Assembly (NCBI GenBank): GCA_003136575.1
Contig: PLEX01000059.1
Span: 2,964 to 46,162, forward strand
Length of the DNA: 43,199 nt
Origin: Bryobacterales bacterium
Lineage (GTDB): Bacteria > Acidobacteriota > Terriglobia > Bryobacterales > Bryobacteraceae
Direction: 5' to 3'
The notes under the pieces are model-generated. The model worked only from the letters and a program-made list of their open reading frames with translations, was not told where the DNA came from and made no database searches. Made by a program: the position numbers and the translations under genes. This document shows, piece after piece, positions 1-7,216 of this stretch. The stretch's first letter is position 1. Every line of letters begins with the position of its first letter.

Positions 1-48
1 GACCTCTTCCATGCCATGGAAGCGCGCTCCCAACTGCGCCACAGGCCC
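1..48 (-). tRNA. tRNA-Ala(GGC), 5' portion, cut by window edge
   Basis: Read on the minus strand from position 48, the sequence folds as the first 48 nt of a tRNA. It has a 7-nt acceptor strand GGGCCTG, T8, and a D-stem GCGC pairing with GCGC around an AGTTGGGA loop. The anticodon stem CTTCC pairs with GGAAG around the loop ATGGCAT, giving anticodon GGC (alanine), followed by AGGTC. The T-arm, 3' acceptor strand and CCA lie beyond the left end of the window, so acceptor pairing cannot be checked. All visible positions match canonical tRNA numbering. Confidence 0.9.
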
Positions 49-128
49 ACACGGAGAGGAACGAAACCATCATACCATCGGACAATCTTTACAGTGTGGT
101 CGCCGCCCACGCCTTACAATAAAGGCTG

Positions 129-1010
129 ATGAGTAAATCGCACCGGTTGCGACCGGTAGCCGTTGCACTCCTGCTTGCCTTGGTCCTGACGTCGTGCGCC
201 GGGGGGACGCATCGCCCTTTTTTCCGAAGGCACAAGCAGGTCACCGGCACGCCACCGGTACTGAAGGTCGCGACCCGCGATGAACTCAACGCCATCATCG
301 CGCGCACGTACAACGCAGTCCACTCCTTCCAGGCCACCAATGTGGACCTGACGGCATCCTCCGGAAACGTTCACCAGGCCGACATCAAAGATTATCCGGC
401 GCTTTCCGGTATTATCCTCTTCCGCAAGCCGGATGGCATTCGCGTTCAGGCCACCCTTCTCGGCGCACTGGCGTTCGATATGGTGTCCGATGGCACGCGT
501 TTTCGGGTCTTCCTGCGGAAGGGTAGCCTGTTCTTCGAGGGCCTGAACTCGGCGCCCGCGACGTCGGCGAACAAAATGGAAAATCTCCGGCCGGAGGCTT
601 TCCTTTCGTCGATGTTAATTCCTCCCTGGGACCCGGCGACCGAATCTGTCATGCTCAAGGACGATACCGACGAAGACGATGCCCTGTACCGTCTGGAATT
701 CAACCGTAAAGCGAAGGACGGAACGCCGATCCCCGGCCGCGAAGTACTGTTCGATCGCGAGGATCTCAGTATTGTCCGCCAAAAAGTTTGGGACGCCGAT
801 GGAAACATCGTCAGCGACACCGCCTATTCCAAATGGCAGATGTTCGGCGGCGTGCCGTTTCCGGCGCACATCGACATCAACCGGCGGATCGATGGCTACG
901 GCGTCGCAATTGAAATCGACAAAGACAAAATGCAGATGAACAAAGACCTGACCGACGAGCAGTTCGTGCTCGAACAGCCGGAAGGCTCCACGCGCAGGGT
1001 GATCGAGTGA
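129..1010 (+). CDS. LolA-like (DUF4292-type) lipoprotein
   Basis: 293-residue predicted lipoprotein. A basic N-terminus and a Leu/Ala-rich core end in a lipobox LTSC with the lipidated Cys at residue 23. The rest is soluble with alternating beta-type segments, resembling the outer-membrane lipoprotein-sorting or carrier fold (LolA/LolB, DUF4292 group). The family is inferred from general pattern and context, not from a diagnostic motif. The stop overlaps the GTG start of the ABC permease (GTGA), and an ATPase follows, so this is likely the lipid- or lipoprotein-handling partner of a small Lol/Mac-like exporter. The ATG lies at the end of a leader with little SD signal. The protein probably acts at the periplasmic face of the inner or outer membrane. 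Confidence 0.6.
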   Translation: MSKSHRLRPVAVALLLALVLTSCAGGTHRPFFRRHKQVTGTPPVLKVATRDELNAIIARTYNAVHSFQATNVDLTASSGNVHQADIKDYPALSGIILFRKPDGIRVQATLLGALAFDMVSDGTRFRVFLRKGSLFFEGLNSAPATSANKMENLRPEAFLSSMLIPPWDPATESVMLKDDTDEDDALYRLEFNRKAKDGTPIPGREVLFDREDLSIVRQKVWDADGNIVSDTAYSKWQMFGGVPFPAHIDINRRIDGYGVAIEIDKDKMQMNKDLTDEQFVLEQPEGSTRRVIE

Positions 1011-2119
1011 TCCTCCGGCTGGTTTGGGAAAACATTCGGTTTCGCCCTATGCGGACGCTGCTCAGCGTGCTGCTGATCGGCGTTCCGGTGATGCTGATTC
1101 TGACGCTGGTGGGCGTCAGCCAGGGTTTCATGGAGGATTCGAGGCAGCGCACCAGAGGCGTGGGAGCGGACATCATGGTGATGCCCGCCAACAGTTCCTT
1201 CACCACGGGCGCGACTGCCACTCTGCCCGAAAGCATGGTGGGCTTCCTGAAGAAGCTGCCACACGTTATCGAGACGGTCGGCGTCGACCGCGCCTTATCC
1301 GGCAAGCTTTGGGATAGCCTGAGCGGAATCGATTACTCCGCGTTTAAGAGGATGAACGGCGGATTCAGATTCGTCGAAGGCGACGAGGAACACGCCTTCC
1401 GCCAGCCGCGCGATGTCGTCGTGGACACGCTCTATGCCGCCGAGCAGCATCCGAACCTGCACGTTGGAAGCCGGACGAAGCTCCTGAACCAGTGGTGGAA
1501 CGTGTCAGCCATAGTCGACTCCGGCAAGCTGGGCCACGTTTTCGTGCGGATCGGAGAATTGCAGGAACTGACCGAGTCTCAGGGCAAGGTGAGCCAGATA
1601 TACCTGAAGCTCGACGACCCGAAGAACATCGACGCCGTAATCGAAACGCTTCATGGGCTGCTCGCCGGTTATACCGTCGTCACGATCAAGGAGTGGATCG
1701 AGATGACGAGTGTCGATCAGATACCGGCGCTAAAGATATTCGTCAACGTGATCATCGGGATCGGGGTTGTCACCGGACTGGTTGTGGTGTCGCTGTCGAT
1801 GTACATGGCGGTGCTTCAGAGAACGCGGGAAATCGGCATTTTGAAATCTATGGGAGCGACGAAGCTATTCGTCATGAACCTGATTCTCTGGGAGGCGGCC
1901 GCCATGGGGCTAGGCGGGACAGTGGTCGGTATCGCGCTGAGCTTCGCGTCCAAAGCCGCCCTGAAACACTTCGTGGCGGCATCGTTGCCGCAGGCGATCG
2001 TGCCGGACTGGTGGCCGATCGTGTTTGGCATAGCCCTGGGTTCCGCGTTACTCGGCGCGATTTACCCCGGCATGATCGCCGTTCGGCACGATCCCATTGA
2101 GGCGCTCTCGTATGAGTAG
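1007..2119 (+). CDS. ABC transporter permease, MacB/FtsX (LolCE-like) type
   Basis: 370 residues. An N-terminal membrane segment (about 15-40, with RTLLSVLLIGVPVMLILTL) is followed by a periplasmic domain of about 200 residues and a C-terminal FtsX-like bundle of three helices (about 245-365). That bundle contains the typical RTREIGILKSMGA coupling segment. This is the type VII ABC (mechanotransmission) architecture of MacB, FtsX and LolC/E, which move substrates from the inner membrane or periplasm rather than across the membrane. The GTG start overlaps the preceding lipoprotein stop, and the end overlaps the ATPase start, so the three genes are translationally coupled. The substrate is unknown; lipoprotein or lipid extraction is plausible from the neighbour. 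Confidence 0.85.
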   Translation: MILRLVWENIRFRPMRTLLSVLLIGVPVMLILTLVGVSQGFMEDSRQRTRGVGADIMVMPANSSFTTGATATLPESMVGFLKKLPHVIETVGVDRALSGKLWDSLSGIDYSAFKRMNGGFRFVEGDEEHAFRQPRDVVVDTLYAAEQHPNLHVGSRTKLLNQWWNVSAIVDSGKLGHVFVRIGELQELTESQGKVSQIYLKLDDPKNIDAVIETLHGLLAGYTVVTIKEWIEMTSVDQIPALKIFVNVIIGIGVVTGLVVVSLSMYMAVLQRTREIGILKSMGATKLFVMNLILWEAAAMGLGGTVVGIALSFASKAALKHFVAASLPQAIVPDWWPIVFGIALGSALLGAIYPGMIAVRHDPIEALSYE

Positions 2120-2831
2120 CGCGCCGGTTCTCAGCCCCGTGCCCGAGACCATCATTCGGCTGCGCGGTTTGCGCAAGGTTTACAAAACGGGCAAGGTCTC
2201 GGTGGAAGCGCTGCGTGGCGTCGATCTGGATGTTCCCAAGGGCGAATTCCTCTCCGTCGTTGGACCGTCGGGATCGGGCAAATCTACGCTGTTCCACATT
2301 GTCGGCGGCCTCACCCCGCCCACCGCGGGCGATGTCATTGTCGGGGGCATGGACGTCGGCAAAGTGAGCGACGCCAAACGCACCGAACTCCGCCGCACCA
2401 CGGTCTCGTTCGTGTTCCAGAAGTTCAACCTGCTGCCGAATCTCACGGCGCGCGACAACATCCGCACGGCGCTCTACATCGCGGGCCGCCCGATGAAACG
2501 CTTCGAGGCCGAACTCAGCAATGTACTCGAGCTTCTCGGAATCGGAAGCCGCCTCGATCACCGGCCCAACGAGATGTCGGGCGGCGAACAGCAGCGCGTG
2601 GCCATCGCCCGCGCGCTTGCCACCGGACCGGCCATTTTGCTGGCCGACGAGCCGACAGGCAATCTGGATTCGACCAACTCGCTCGCCGTCCTGAATCTTC
2701 TGCGCGATCTGAACGAACGCCTCGGCCAGACAATTCTGATGATCACCCATAACGCGGAGGCCGCCGCTTTCGGGCACCGGACCGTGCACATGCGCGATGG
2801 CAGGATCGTGGAAACACTGGCACACAGCTAA
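2112..2831 (+). CDS. ABC transporter ATP-binding protein, LolD/MacB type
   Basis: About 239-residue ATPase with all signature elements: Walker A GPSGSGKST, Q-loop VFQKFNLLPNLT, ABC signature MSGGEQQRVAIARA, Walker B ILLADEPTGNLD and H-loop MITHN. The FQ.FNLLP and EPTGNLD forms are typical of the LolD/MacB/FtsE branch that pairs with FtsX-like permeases. ATG 2112 overlaps the permease stop by 8 nt and is preferred to an in-frame TTG at 2097. It presumably forms a homodimer on the cytoplasmic side of the permease encoded just upstream. Confidence 0.9.
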   Translation: MSSAPVLSPVPETIIRLRGLRKVYKTGKVSVEALRGVDLDVPKGEFLSVVGPSGSGKSTLFHIVGGLTPPTAGDVIVGGMDVGKVSDAKRTELRRTTVSFVFQKFNLLPNLTARDNIRTALYIAGRPMKRFEAELSNVLELLGIGSRLDHRPNEMSGGEQQRVAIARALATGPAILLADEPTGNLDSTNSLAVLNLLRDLNERLGQTILMITHNAEAAAFGHRTVHMRDGRIVETLAHS

Positions 2832-2844
2832 ACGAGATTCAGGG

Positions 2845-4428
2845 ATGTTTGCGCCAGAAACACATGCAGAAGCCACAAACCCACAGAGTGCGGTCGACCC
2901 GGTTCCGGACTCGCCCGCCGTCGCGGAAAAACAAAGCCGTGGCCCGCTGATTGCAGCAAGCCTCGCGATCCTGCTGGTAACCGCAGGGCTCCTCGTATAT
3001 TCGCAGACGCTCGCGTTTGCGTGGGACGAGGGCTACCATCTTGTAGCCGCGTTTCTGATTGCGCACGGCAAGATTCCGTACATCGATTTCGTTTTTCCGC
3101 AAACGCCGCTCAACGCCTACTGGAACGCCCTGCTGTTGAAAATATTCGGCGAAAGCTGGCGAGTTCCGCACACAGCCGCGGCGATTCTCACATCCTGCGC
3201 GGTCGCGATGATCGCCGGTTACGTTTACCGCACTCTTCCCGCGTCGCGATCCTGGCGCGGCGCTGCCGCCATCGCCGCCGCCGTGATCATGGGCTGCAAC
3301 ACCGCCGTGGTGGATTTCGGCTCGCTTCAGGCTTACGGGATGTGTCTGGTCATGATGGTTGCAGCGTACCTCGCGACCGTAAGCGGCGTGAATCGCGCGA
3401 GTCTGCTGCGGCCGGCGTTGGCGGGACTTTGCGCGGGCGCCGCGGCGGCATCCTCCCTGCTGACGGCTCCGGTAGCGCCGGTATTGGTGGTCTGGATGCT
3501 GCTCGTGAATCGTGCCGGCGTCCGGATCGGAAAACTTGCCGTTTTTTGCGTGGGCTACGTGGTCGCGTTTATCCCCCTGCTGCGGCTGCTCGTCAAAGCG
3601 CCGCACCCGGTGATCTTTGGCTTTCTCCACTACCAGTTGCTCTATAGAAAAGTAGAGTGGGATGGCGCCGGCGTGCATAATCTCGGCGAAGTACTGAGTT
3701 GGGCGAATTCGAGCCAGGCGGTCCTGCTGGTGTTGCTGGCAGCCGCGGGAATCGCGTTCGCGGACCACCGACGATTGCAGTCGCCCGGCGGTTCCGCTTC
3801 CTGGCGAACGTCGCCTCAATCCGAGTTGTACCTCTGCGGCTGGCTGGCGATCGCGCTGACCATTCATCTGCTCACGGCGCGCCCCACATTCACCCGGTAC
3901 TTCCTGCTGACTGTACCGTTTCTTTCCATTCTCGCGGCCAATGGCTTATATGAGGTGACGACGCGCCTTGCCTCGCGCCCCCGCCCATGGCTCGCAGCCG
4001 GAATCCTTTGTGCGATTACCGTATACGGTCTGAGCGCATCTCTGTTCGACGAACGCGACGACCTCATGTGGAAAGACGTGGAACAAGCGGCGGCTAAAGT
4101 TCGCGAGGTCACGCCACCGACAGCCGCGCTGCTGGCGGACGAAACCGTCTACTTCCTGTTGCGGCGCACTCCGCCCTCCGGCATGGAACTGGAGGACTCA
4201 CACAAGCTCAGGTTTCCCGATTCCGAAGCCGCCGCGCTGCATATCGTGCCACGCCCCAAACTGGATCTCATGATCAGGGCCGGCCGCTTCGACACGGTCG
4301 AAATGTGCGACGACGACGAAATCAGCCGTATCGGTCTGGCGACGCTCTACGGGAAGAGCGCGACGGTCGGGACCTGCCAGGTGTTCTGGAGCTTCGGCAC
4401 TAAACCACAGCCCGAAGCCGAAAAATAG
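2845..4428 (+). CDS. Polytopic membrane glycosyltransferase (GT-C / GT39-like)
   Basis: About 527 residues with roughly ten or more hydrophobic segments. The first external loop carries WDEGYHL (Asp-Glu) and a following YIDFVFPQTPLNAYW stretch. This is the layout of PMT/ArnT-like GT-C glycosyltransferases, where the acidic pair is catalytic and the donor is a polyprenyl-phosphate sugar. The C-terminal 120 residues are soluble. ATG 2845, with AGGG just before it and located after the ATPase stop, is preferred to the in-frame ATG 2797 inside the ATPase gene. It follows the ABC genes by 13 nt, so it is probably in the same operon, and converges on the TIR gene with only 5 nt between stops. Donor and acceptor are unknown. 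Confidence 0.75.
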   Translation: MFAPETHAEATNPQSAVDPVPDSPAVAEKQSRGPLIAASLAILLVTAGLLVYSQTLAFAWDEGYHLVAAFLIAHGKIPYIDFVFPQTPLNAYWNALLLKIFGESWRVPHTAAAILTSCAVAMIAGYVYRTLPASRSWRGAAAIAAAVIMGCNTAVVDFGSLQAYGMCLVMMVAAYLATVSGVNRASLLRPALAGLCAGAAAASSLLTAPVAPVLVVWMLLVNRAGVRIGKLAVFCVGYVVAFIPLLRLLVKAPHPVIFGFLHYQLLYRKVEWDGAGVHNLGEVLSWANSSQAVLLVLLAAAGIAFADHRRLQSPGGSASWRTSPQSELYLCGWLAIALTIHLLTARPTFTRYFLLTVPFLSILAANGLYEVTTRLASRPRPWLAAGILCAITVYGLSASLFDERDDLMWKDVEQAAAKVREVTPPTAALLADETVYFLLRRTPPSGMELEDSHKLRFPDSEAAALHIVPRPKLDLMIRAGRFDTVEMCDDDEISRIGLATLYGKSATVGTCQVFWSFGTKPQPEAEK

Positions 4429-4433
4429 ACGGA

Positions 4434-4979
4434 TTACGCCGCTTCCCTCCGCCTGGCCTCTATCGTGGCCACCACGCGTTCAACCCCCCCGTCGAAATCG
4501 GGGAACAGATCAACGTACTGCGTTTCGCGCTGAATCCTGGCCGGAACCCGGCACTCGTCCAGCCGAACCGGGATCAGGAAAACGTCGTCGATCGGCAGCC
4601 GGCTTGCGCAATCCAGCGCATACCGTACTTCGGCCTGAAACCCGCCGCGCTTTTTTACCGAATGCGAAGAGAAGCAGGCGATGAAAAAATCGGCGTTAGC
4701 TATGGCGTCTTCAATGCGCCGGGGCCAGTTCTGGCCGGGCAACAGCCTTCGCCGATCCAGCCATGGAGAATACCCGCGGGACCGCAGTACGTTGAACAAG
4801 CGCTCCGACGTCGCAAGGTCCTCCGTTGCGTAGGCGATAAAAACGCGGAGCCGGTTTGCCTCGCGCAGCGACACACGCCCGGTGTTGCCCCGCTCGAACA
4901 CTCCCAGACCGTCGACTTCCACGCGCCGGGATCGCCGCAGAGACCGGCGAATCAGTTGCGCCAGTTGTTCACTGTCCAT
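4434..4979 (-). CDS. TIR-domain protein with HU-like N-terminal segment
   Basis: 181 residues. Residues 1-40 contain QLIRRSLRRSRRVEVDGLGVFERG, resembling the helix plus GFG.F strand region of HU/IHF proteins. Residues 45-175 form a TIR domain: RVFIAYATEDLATSERLF, then RGYSPWLDRRRLLPGQNW, then DFFIACFSSHSV, with a Glu at about 117 where NAD-cleaving TIR domains carry their catalytic Glu. No membrane segment is seen. The ATG is embedded in the end of the upstream small gene (11-nt overlap), so the two are co-translated. Bacterial TIR proteins often act as NADases in anti-phage defence or as signalling adaptors. No second effector gene (SIR2, STALD-type or nuclease) is adjacent, so the function is open. 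Confidence 0.8.
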   Translation of the reverse strand: MDSEQLAQLIRRSLRRSRRVEVDGLGVFERGNTGRVSLREANRLRVFIAYATEDLATSERLFNVLRSRGYSPWLDRRRLLPGQNWPRRIEDAIANADFFIACFSSHSVKKRGGFQAEVRYALDCASRLPIDDVFLIPVRLDECRVPARIQRETQYVDLFPDFDGGVERVVATIEARRREAA

Positions 4980-5217
4980 GGTTTTTCGGATTCGCCTCCG
5001 CTGGGTGTTTTCGCTTCTCCGGGTGGAAAATCCACCGTTTCCCCGGTTGGATGGTTCCGAGGCCAGGGAGTTCGGCGGGCCGCCCGCTGCGCAACGCGCG
5101 AATGATCCGATTCACTACGCGATCCATCTGGTCCGCCGCGTCGCCGGGAGCTACCCGCTGCCTGCGGGCTTCATGATTTGCCAATTCCGCTTTCTTCATA
5201 CGCCCAGAGAGTAACAT
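4969..5217 (-). CDS. Small HU/IHF-like protein overlapping the TIR gene
   Basis: About 82 residues from ATG 5217, which has GAGGA 10 nt upstream; in-frame ATGs at 5262 and 5199 are alternatives. Residues 29-60 (helix DQMDRVVNRIIRALRSGRP, then AELPGLGTIQPG) resemble the helix and beta-hairpin start of HU-type DNA-binding proteins. They also align with residues 1-31 of the TIR protein: I-R-x-LR-x-x-R, then E-x-x-GLG, then G. The C-terminus is basic and ends soon after, so it is shorter than true HU (about 90) and lacks a full arm. It overlaps the TIR start by 11 nt. The DNA-binding role is inference from weak similarity. Confidence 0.6.
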   Translation of the reverse strand: MLLSGRMKKAELANHEARRQRVAPGDAADQMDRVVNRIIRALRSGRPAELPGLGTIQPGKRWIFHPEKRKHPAEANPKNHGQ

Positions 5218-5279
5218 GCGGAGAGAATCCTCAACGCATAAATTATTGATAACAAAAGGCAAAATTCACGAACTGTTAA

Positions 5280-5317
5280 ATGAATCATATTTAATCGCGC
5301 CTTAAGGGATGATTCAT
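5280..5317. promoter_or_regulatory. 9-bp inverted repeat, possible operator
   Basis: ATGAATCAT (5280-5288) and ATGATTCAT (5309-5317) form a perfect 9-bp inverted repeat with a 20-nt spacer. It lies in an AT-rich stretch between the divergent HU-like/TIR genes and the small secreted peptide gene. The spacing of about three helical turns would suit a dimeric regulator. The regulator is unknown and no promoter boxes are clearly placed around it. Confidence 0.35.
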
Positions 5318-5381
5318 CTCGGTTCCGCTATGATTCTGACAGACGAATCCGTCGTCGAAATCTAAAGGAGATATCACAATT

Positions 5382-5525
5382 ATGAAAAAACTTATGACCA
5401 TCGCTCTCGGCCTCGGGCTCGTGCTCGGTGCCGTATCGTTCGCTGCCGATGCACCCGCAAAGGCCACCAAGGCGAAGACCACCAAGGCAAAGTCCACCAA
5501 GACGAAGTCGACCGCCAAGATGTAG
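5382..5525 (+). CDS. Small secreted Lys/Thr/Ala-rich peptide (47 aa)
   Basis: A 47-codon gene with a strong Shine-Dalgarno AAAGGAG ending 11 nt before the ATG. Residues 1-22 are a clear signal peptide: MKK, a hydrophobic core of Leu/Gly/Val, and SFAA as the likely cleavage site. The mature part of about 25 residues consists almost only of Lys, Thr, Ala and Ser, with irregular TKAKTTKAK-like repeats and no Cys. It resembles other tiny exported lysine-rich proteins of acidobacteria, whose role is unknown to me. Charge binding to envelope polymers or nucleic acid is only a guess. A 12-bp perfect stem-loop follows 6 nt after the stop. Confidence 0.75.
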   Translation: MKKLMTIALGLGLVLGAVSFAADAPAKATKAKTTKAKSTKTKSTAKM

Positions 5526-5531
5526 TTTTCC

Positions 5532-5566
5532 GGGCTGACTGCCTCGGAAAAAGTGGCAGTCAGCCC
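5532..5566 (+). terminator. Stem-loop after the small secreted peptide gene
   Basis: GGGCTGACTGCC (5532-5543) and GGCAGTCAGCCC (5555-5566) form a perfect 12-bp stem around an 11-nt loop, directly after the stop of the 47-residue gene. No U-tract follows, so it may act as a transcript 3' end or stabilising hairpin rather than a classical intrinsic terminator. Confidence 0.6.
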
Positions 5567-5626
5567 ATCACCTCCCTCCCCGTTTTGCCCGTCCCCGCAG
5601 TCTCCCGTCGTCCTTTTTTCGGCACC

Positions 5627-5656
5627 TTGACGTTGTCCCTACGAATCATCTAATCT
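5627..5656 (+). promoter_or_regulatory. Candidate promoter for rrf2-cysK
   Basis: TTGACG (5627-5632) and TAATCT (5651-5656), separated by 18 nt, resemble sigma-70 boxes. They lie about 80 nt upstream of the Rrf2 gene. The following stretch around CTAGTAGTATTATCTAG (5657-5673) is AT-rich and partly symmetric, a reasonable place for an autoregulatory Rrf2 site. Confidence 0.4.
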
Positions 5657-5733
5657 CTAGTAGTATTATCTAGTTGGCATGTCTGGCTGTGCCGGGAGAT
5701 TTGCAGCCCCGTCCCGGTTCCCGGCAATCAACC

Positions 5734-6159
5734 ATGAATATATCCGTCAAGGGCGAATACGCGCTGCACGCCATTTTCGACCTGGCCTCACAACCGGGCA
5801 AGGATCCGGTGAGGATCGCCGACATTGCACGACGCCAGCAGATCCCGCAAAAATTTCTTGAACTCATCCTCGCCAGCCTGAAACAGGGCGGGTTTGTGGA
5901 ATCGCGTCGAGGCGCCGAGGGGGGCTACTTGCTGGCCCGCCGCCCGGAATCCATCAACGTGGGCGAGGTGCTGCGTTTCGTCGAAGGCAGACAGGAAGAA
6001 CGGTCGCGCCTGCGGAGACAAACCGACTCTCCGCTGGGCGACCTTTGGGAGAGAACCGACAAAGCCATGGACGCAGTCCTCGACTCCGCCACATTCGCAC
6101 AACTGGTCCGCGACTGGACCGAACGTCACAACCGATTCGTACCAAACTGGGAGATCTGA
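5734..6159 (+). CDS. Rrf2-family transcriptional regulator, CymR-like
   Basis: 141 residues, the usual Rrf2 length. It starts [18 protein letters not shown], has a winged-helix segment (about 25-65: [19 protein letters not shown], then a [17 protein letters not shown] wing), then a C-terminal dimerisation helix. The three-Cys cluster that binds Fe-S in IscR/NsrR is absent, as in CymR. The stop overlaps the cysK start (TGATG). In Bacillus, CymR controls cysteine metabolism and is itself bound by CysK, so the coupling suggests a cysteine-responsive regulator controlling its own operon. ATG 5734 matches the family N-terminus and is preferred to an upstream in-frame start at 5674. Confidence 0.88.
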   Translation: MNISVKGEYALHAIFDLASQPGKDPVRIADIARRQQIPQKFLELILASLKQGGFVESRRGAEGGYLLARRPESINVGEVLRFVEGRQEERSRLRRQTDSPLGDLWERTDKAMDAVLDSATFAQLVRDWTERHNRFVPNWEI

Positions 6160-7115
6160 TGTTTTTCGAAGACAACTCATTAAGCATTGGCCGGACTCCG
6201 CTGGTCCGCCTCAATCGCGTTACCGACGGGGCGCCGGTTACGCTTCTCGGCAAGATCGAAGGCCGTAACCCGGCCTATTCCGTGAAGTGCCGTATTGGCG
6301 CGTCCATGATCTGGGACGCCGAAAAGCGCGGCATTCTGAAGCCGGGCAAGGAACTGATTGAGCCGACGAGCGGCAACACCGGGATTGCTCTGGCGTTCGT
6401 GGCCGCCGCCCGGGGCTATCCCATTACGCTCACCATGCCGGAGACGATGTCGCTTGAACGCCGAAAAGTTCTGAGCGTTTTCGGCGCCAGGCTCGTGCTG
6501 ACGGAAGGTTCGCGAGGCATGAACGGCGCGATCGCCAAGGCACAGGAGATCGTCGCATCGGACCCGGACCGATACGTCCTGCTCCAACAGTTCGAGAATC
6601 CCGCGAATCCGGATATCCATTTCAAGACGACCGGTCCCGAAATCTGGGATGACACCGACGGCAAGATCGATGTGTTCGTGTCGGGCGTAGGCACCGGCGG
6701 CACCATCACCGGCGTTTCGCGCTTTATTAAACAGGCGAAGGGAAGACCGATCATAACGATTGCGGTTGAGCCCACCGGCAGCCCCGTCATTACCCAGACA
6801 CGTCACGGCGACCCGGTGAAGCCGGGGCCGCACAAGATCCAGGGCATCGGAGCCGGCTTTATACCCGGCAATCTGGATCTGTCTCTGATTGACCGCGTCG
6901 AGTTGGTTACGAATGAAGAATCGATAGAGATGGCGCGTCGGCTGGCGCGCGAAGAAGGCATCCTCGCCGGAATCTCCTGCGGGGCCGCCGTCGCCGCGGC
7001 TGTTCGCATTGCGAAGGAAGAGCAATTCGCAGGCAAAACGATCGTTACCGTTCTCCCGGATTCCGGTGAACGCTATCTCACCAGTATTCTGTTCGAGGGA
7101 ATGTTCGAATCCTGA
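6159..7115 (+). CDS. cysK: Cysteine synthase A (O-acetylserine sulfhydrylase)
   Basis: 318-residue PLP-dependent enzyme making L-cysteine from O-acetylserine and sulfide in the cytoplasm. Visible motifs are the PLP-binding Lys at residue 43 in [11 protein letters not shown], the substrate loop [12 protein letters not shown], the phosphate-binding [10 protein letters not shown], and the C-terminal [10 protein letters not shown] with the Ser that contacts the PLP pyridine nitrogen. Length and motif order are those of CysK. The start overlaps the rrf2 stop by one base, so expression is tied to that regulator. No cysE is nearby. Confidence 0.96.
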   Translation: MFFEDNSLSIGRTPLVRLNRVTDGAPVTLLGKIEGRNPAYSVKCRIGASMIWDAEKRGILKPGKELIEPTSGNTGIALAFVAAARGYPITLTMPETMSLERRKVLSVFGARLVLTEGSRGMNGAIAKAQEIVASDPDRYVLLQQFENPANPDIHFKTTGPEIWDDTDGKIDVFVSGVGTGGTITGVSRFIKQAKGRPIITIAVEPTGSPVITQTRHGDPVKPGPHKIQGIGAGFIPGNLDLSLIDRVELVTNEESIEMARRLAREEGILAGISCGAAVAAAVRIAKEEQFAGKTIVTVLPDSGERYLTSILFEGMFES

Positions 7116-7116
7116 T

Positions 7117-7146
7117 CGCCGGGTTGCCAATGGCTTCCGCCCGGCG
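7117..7146 (+). terminator. GC-rich stem-loop after cysK
   Basis: CGCCGGG (7117-7123) pairs with CCCGGCG (7140-7146), with an inner GCCA/TGGC that could extend the fold. It sits 1 nt after the cysK stop and has no U-tract, so it is at best a weak or factor-dependent terminator. Confidence 0.35.
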
Positions 7147-7216
7147 CATACAGGACTTTGCGGTGTGTGACAAAATATTACCGCCCGGGGCGATGTTTTT
7201 CCACTAAGCTGGCCAC

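Noticed and set aside
1872-2876. 334-codon minus-strand frame across the permease/ATPase genes
   Set aside because: It covers two genes with clear ABC motifs on the other strand; its composition is Arg/Ala-rich with no family resemblance.
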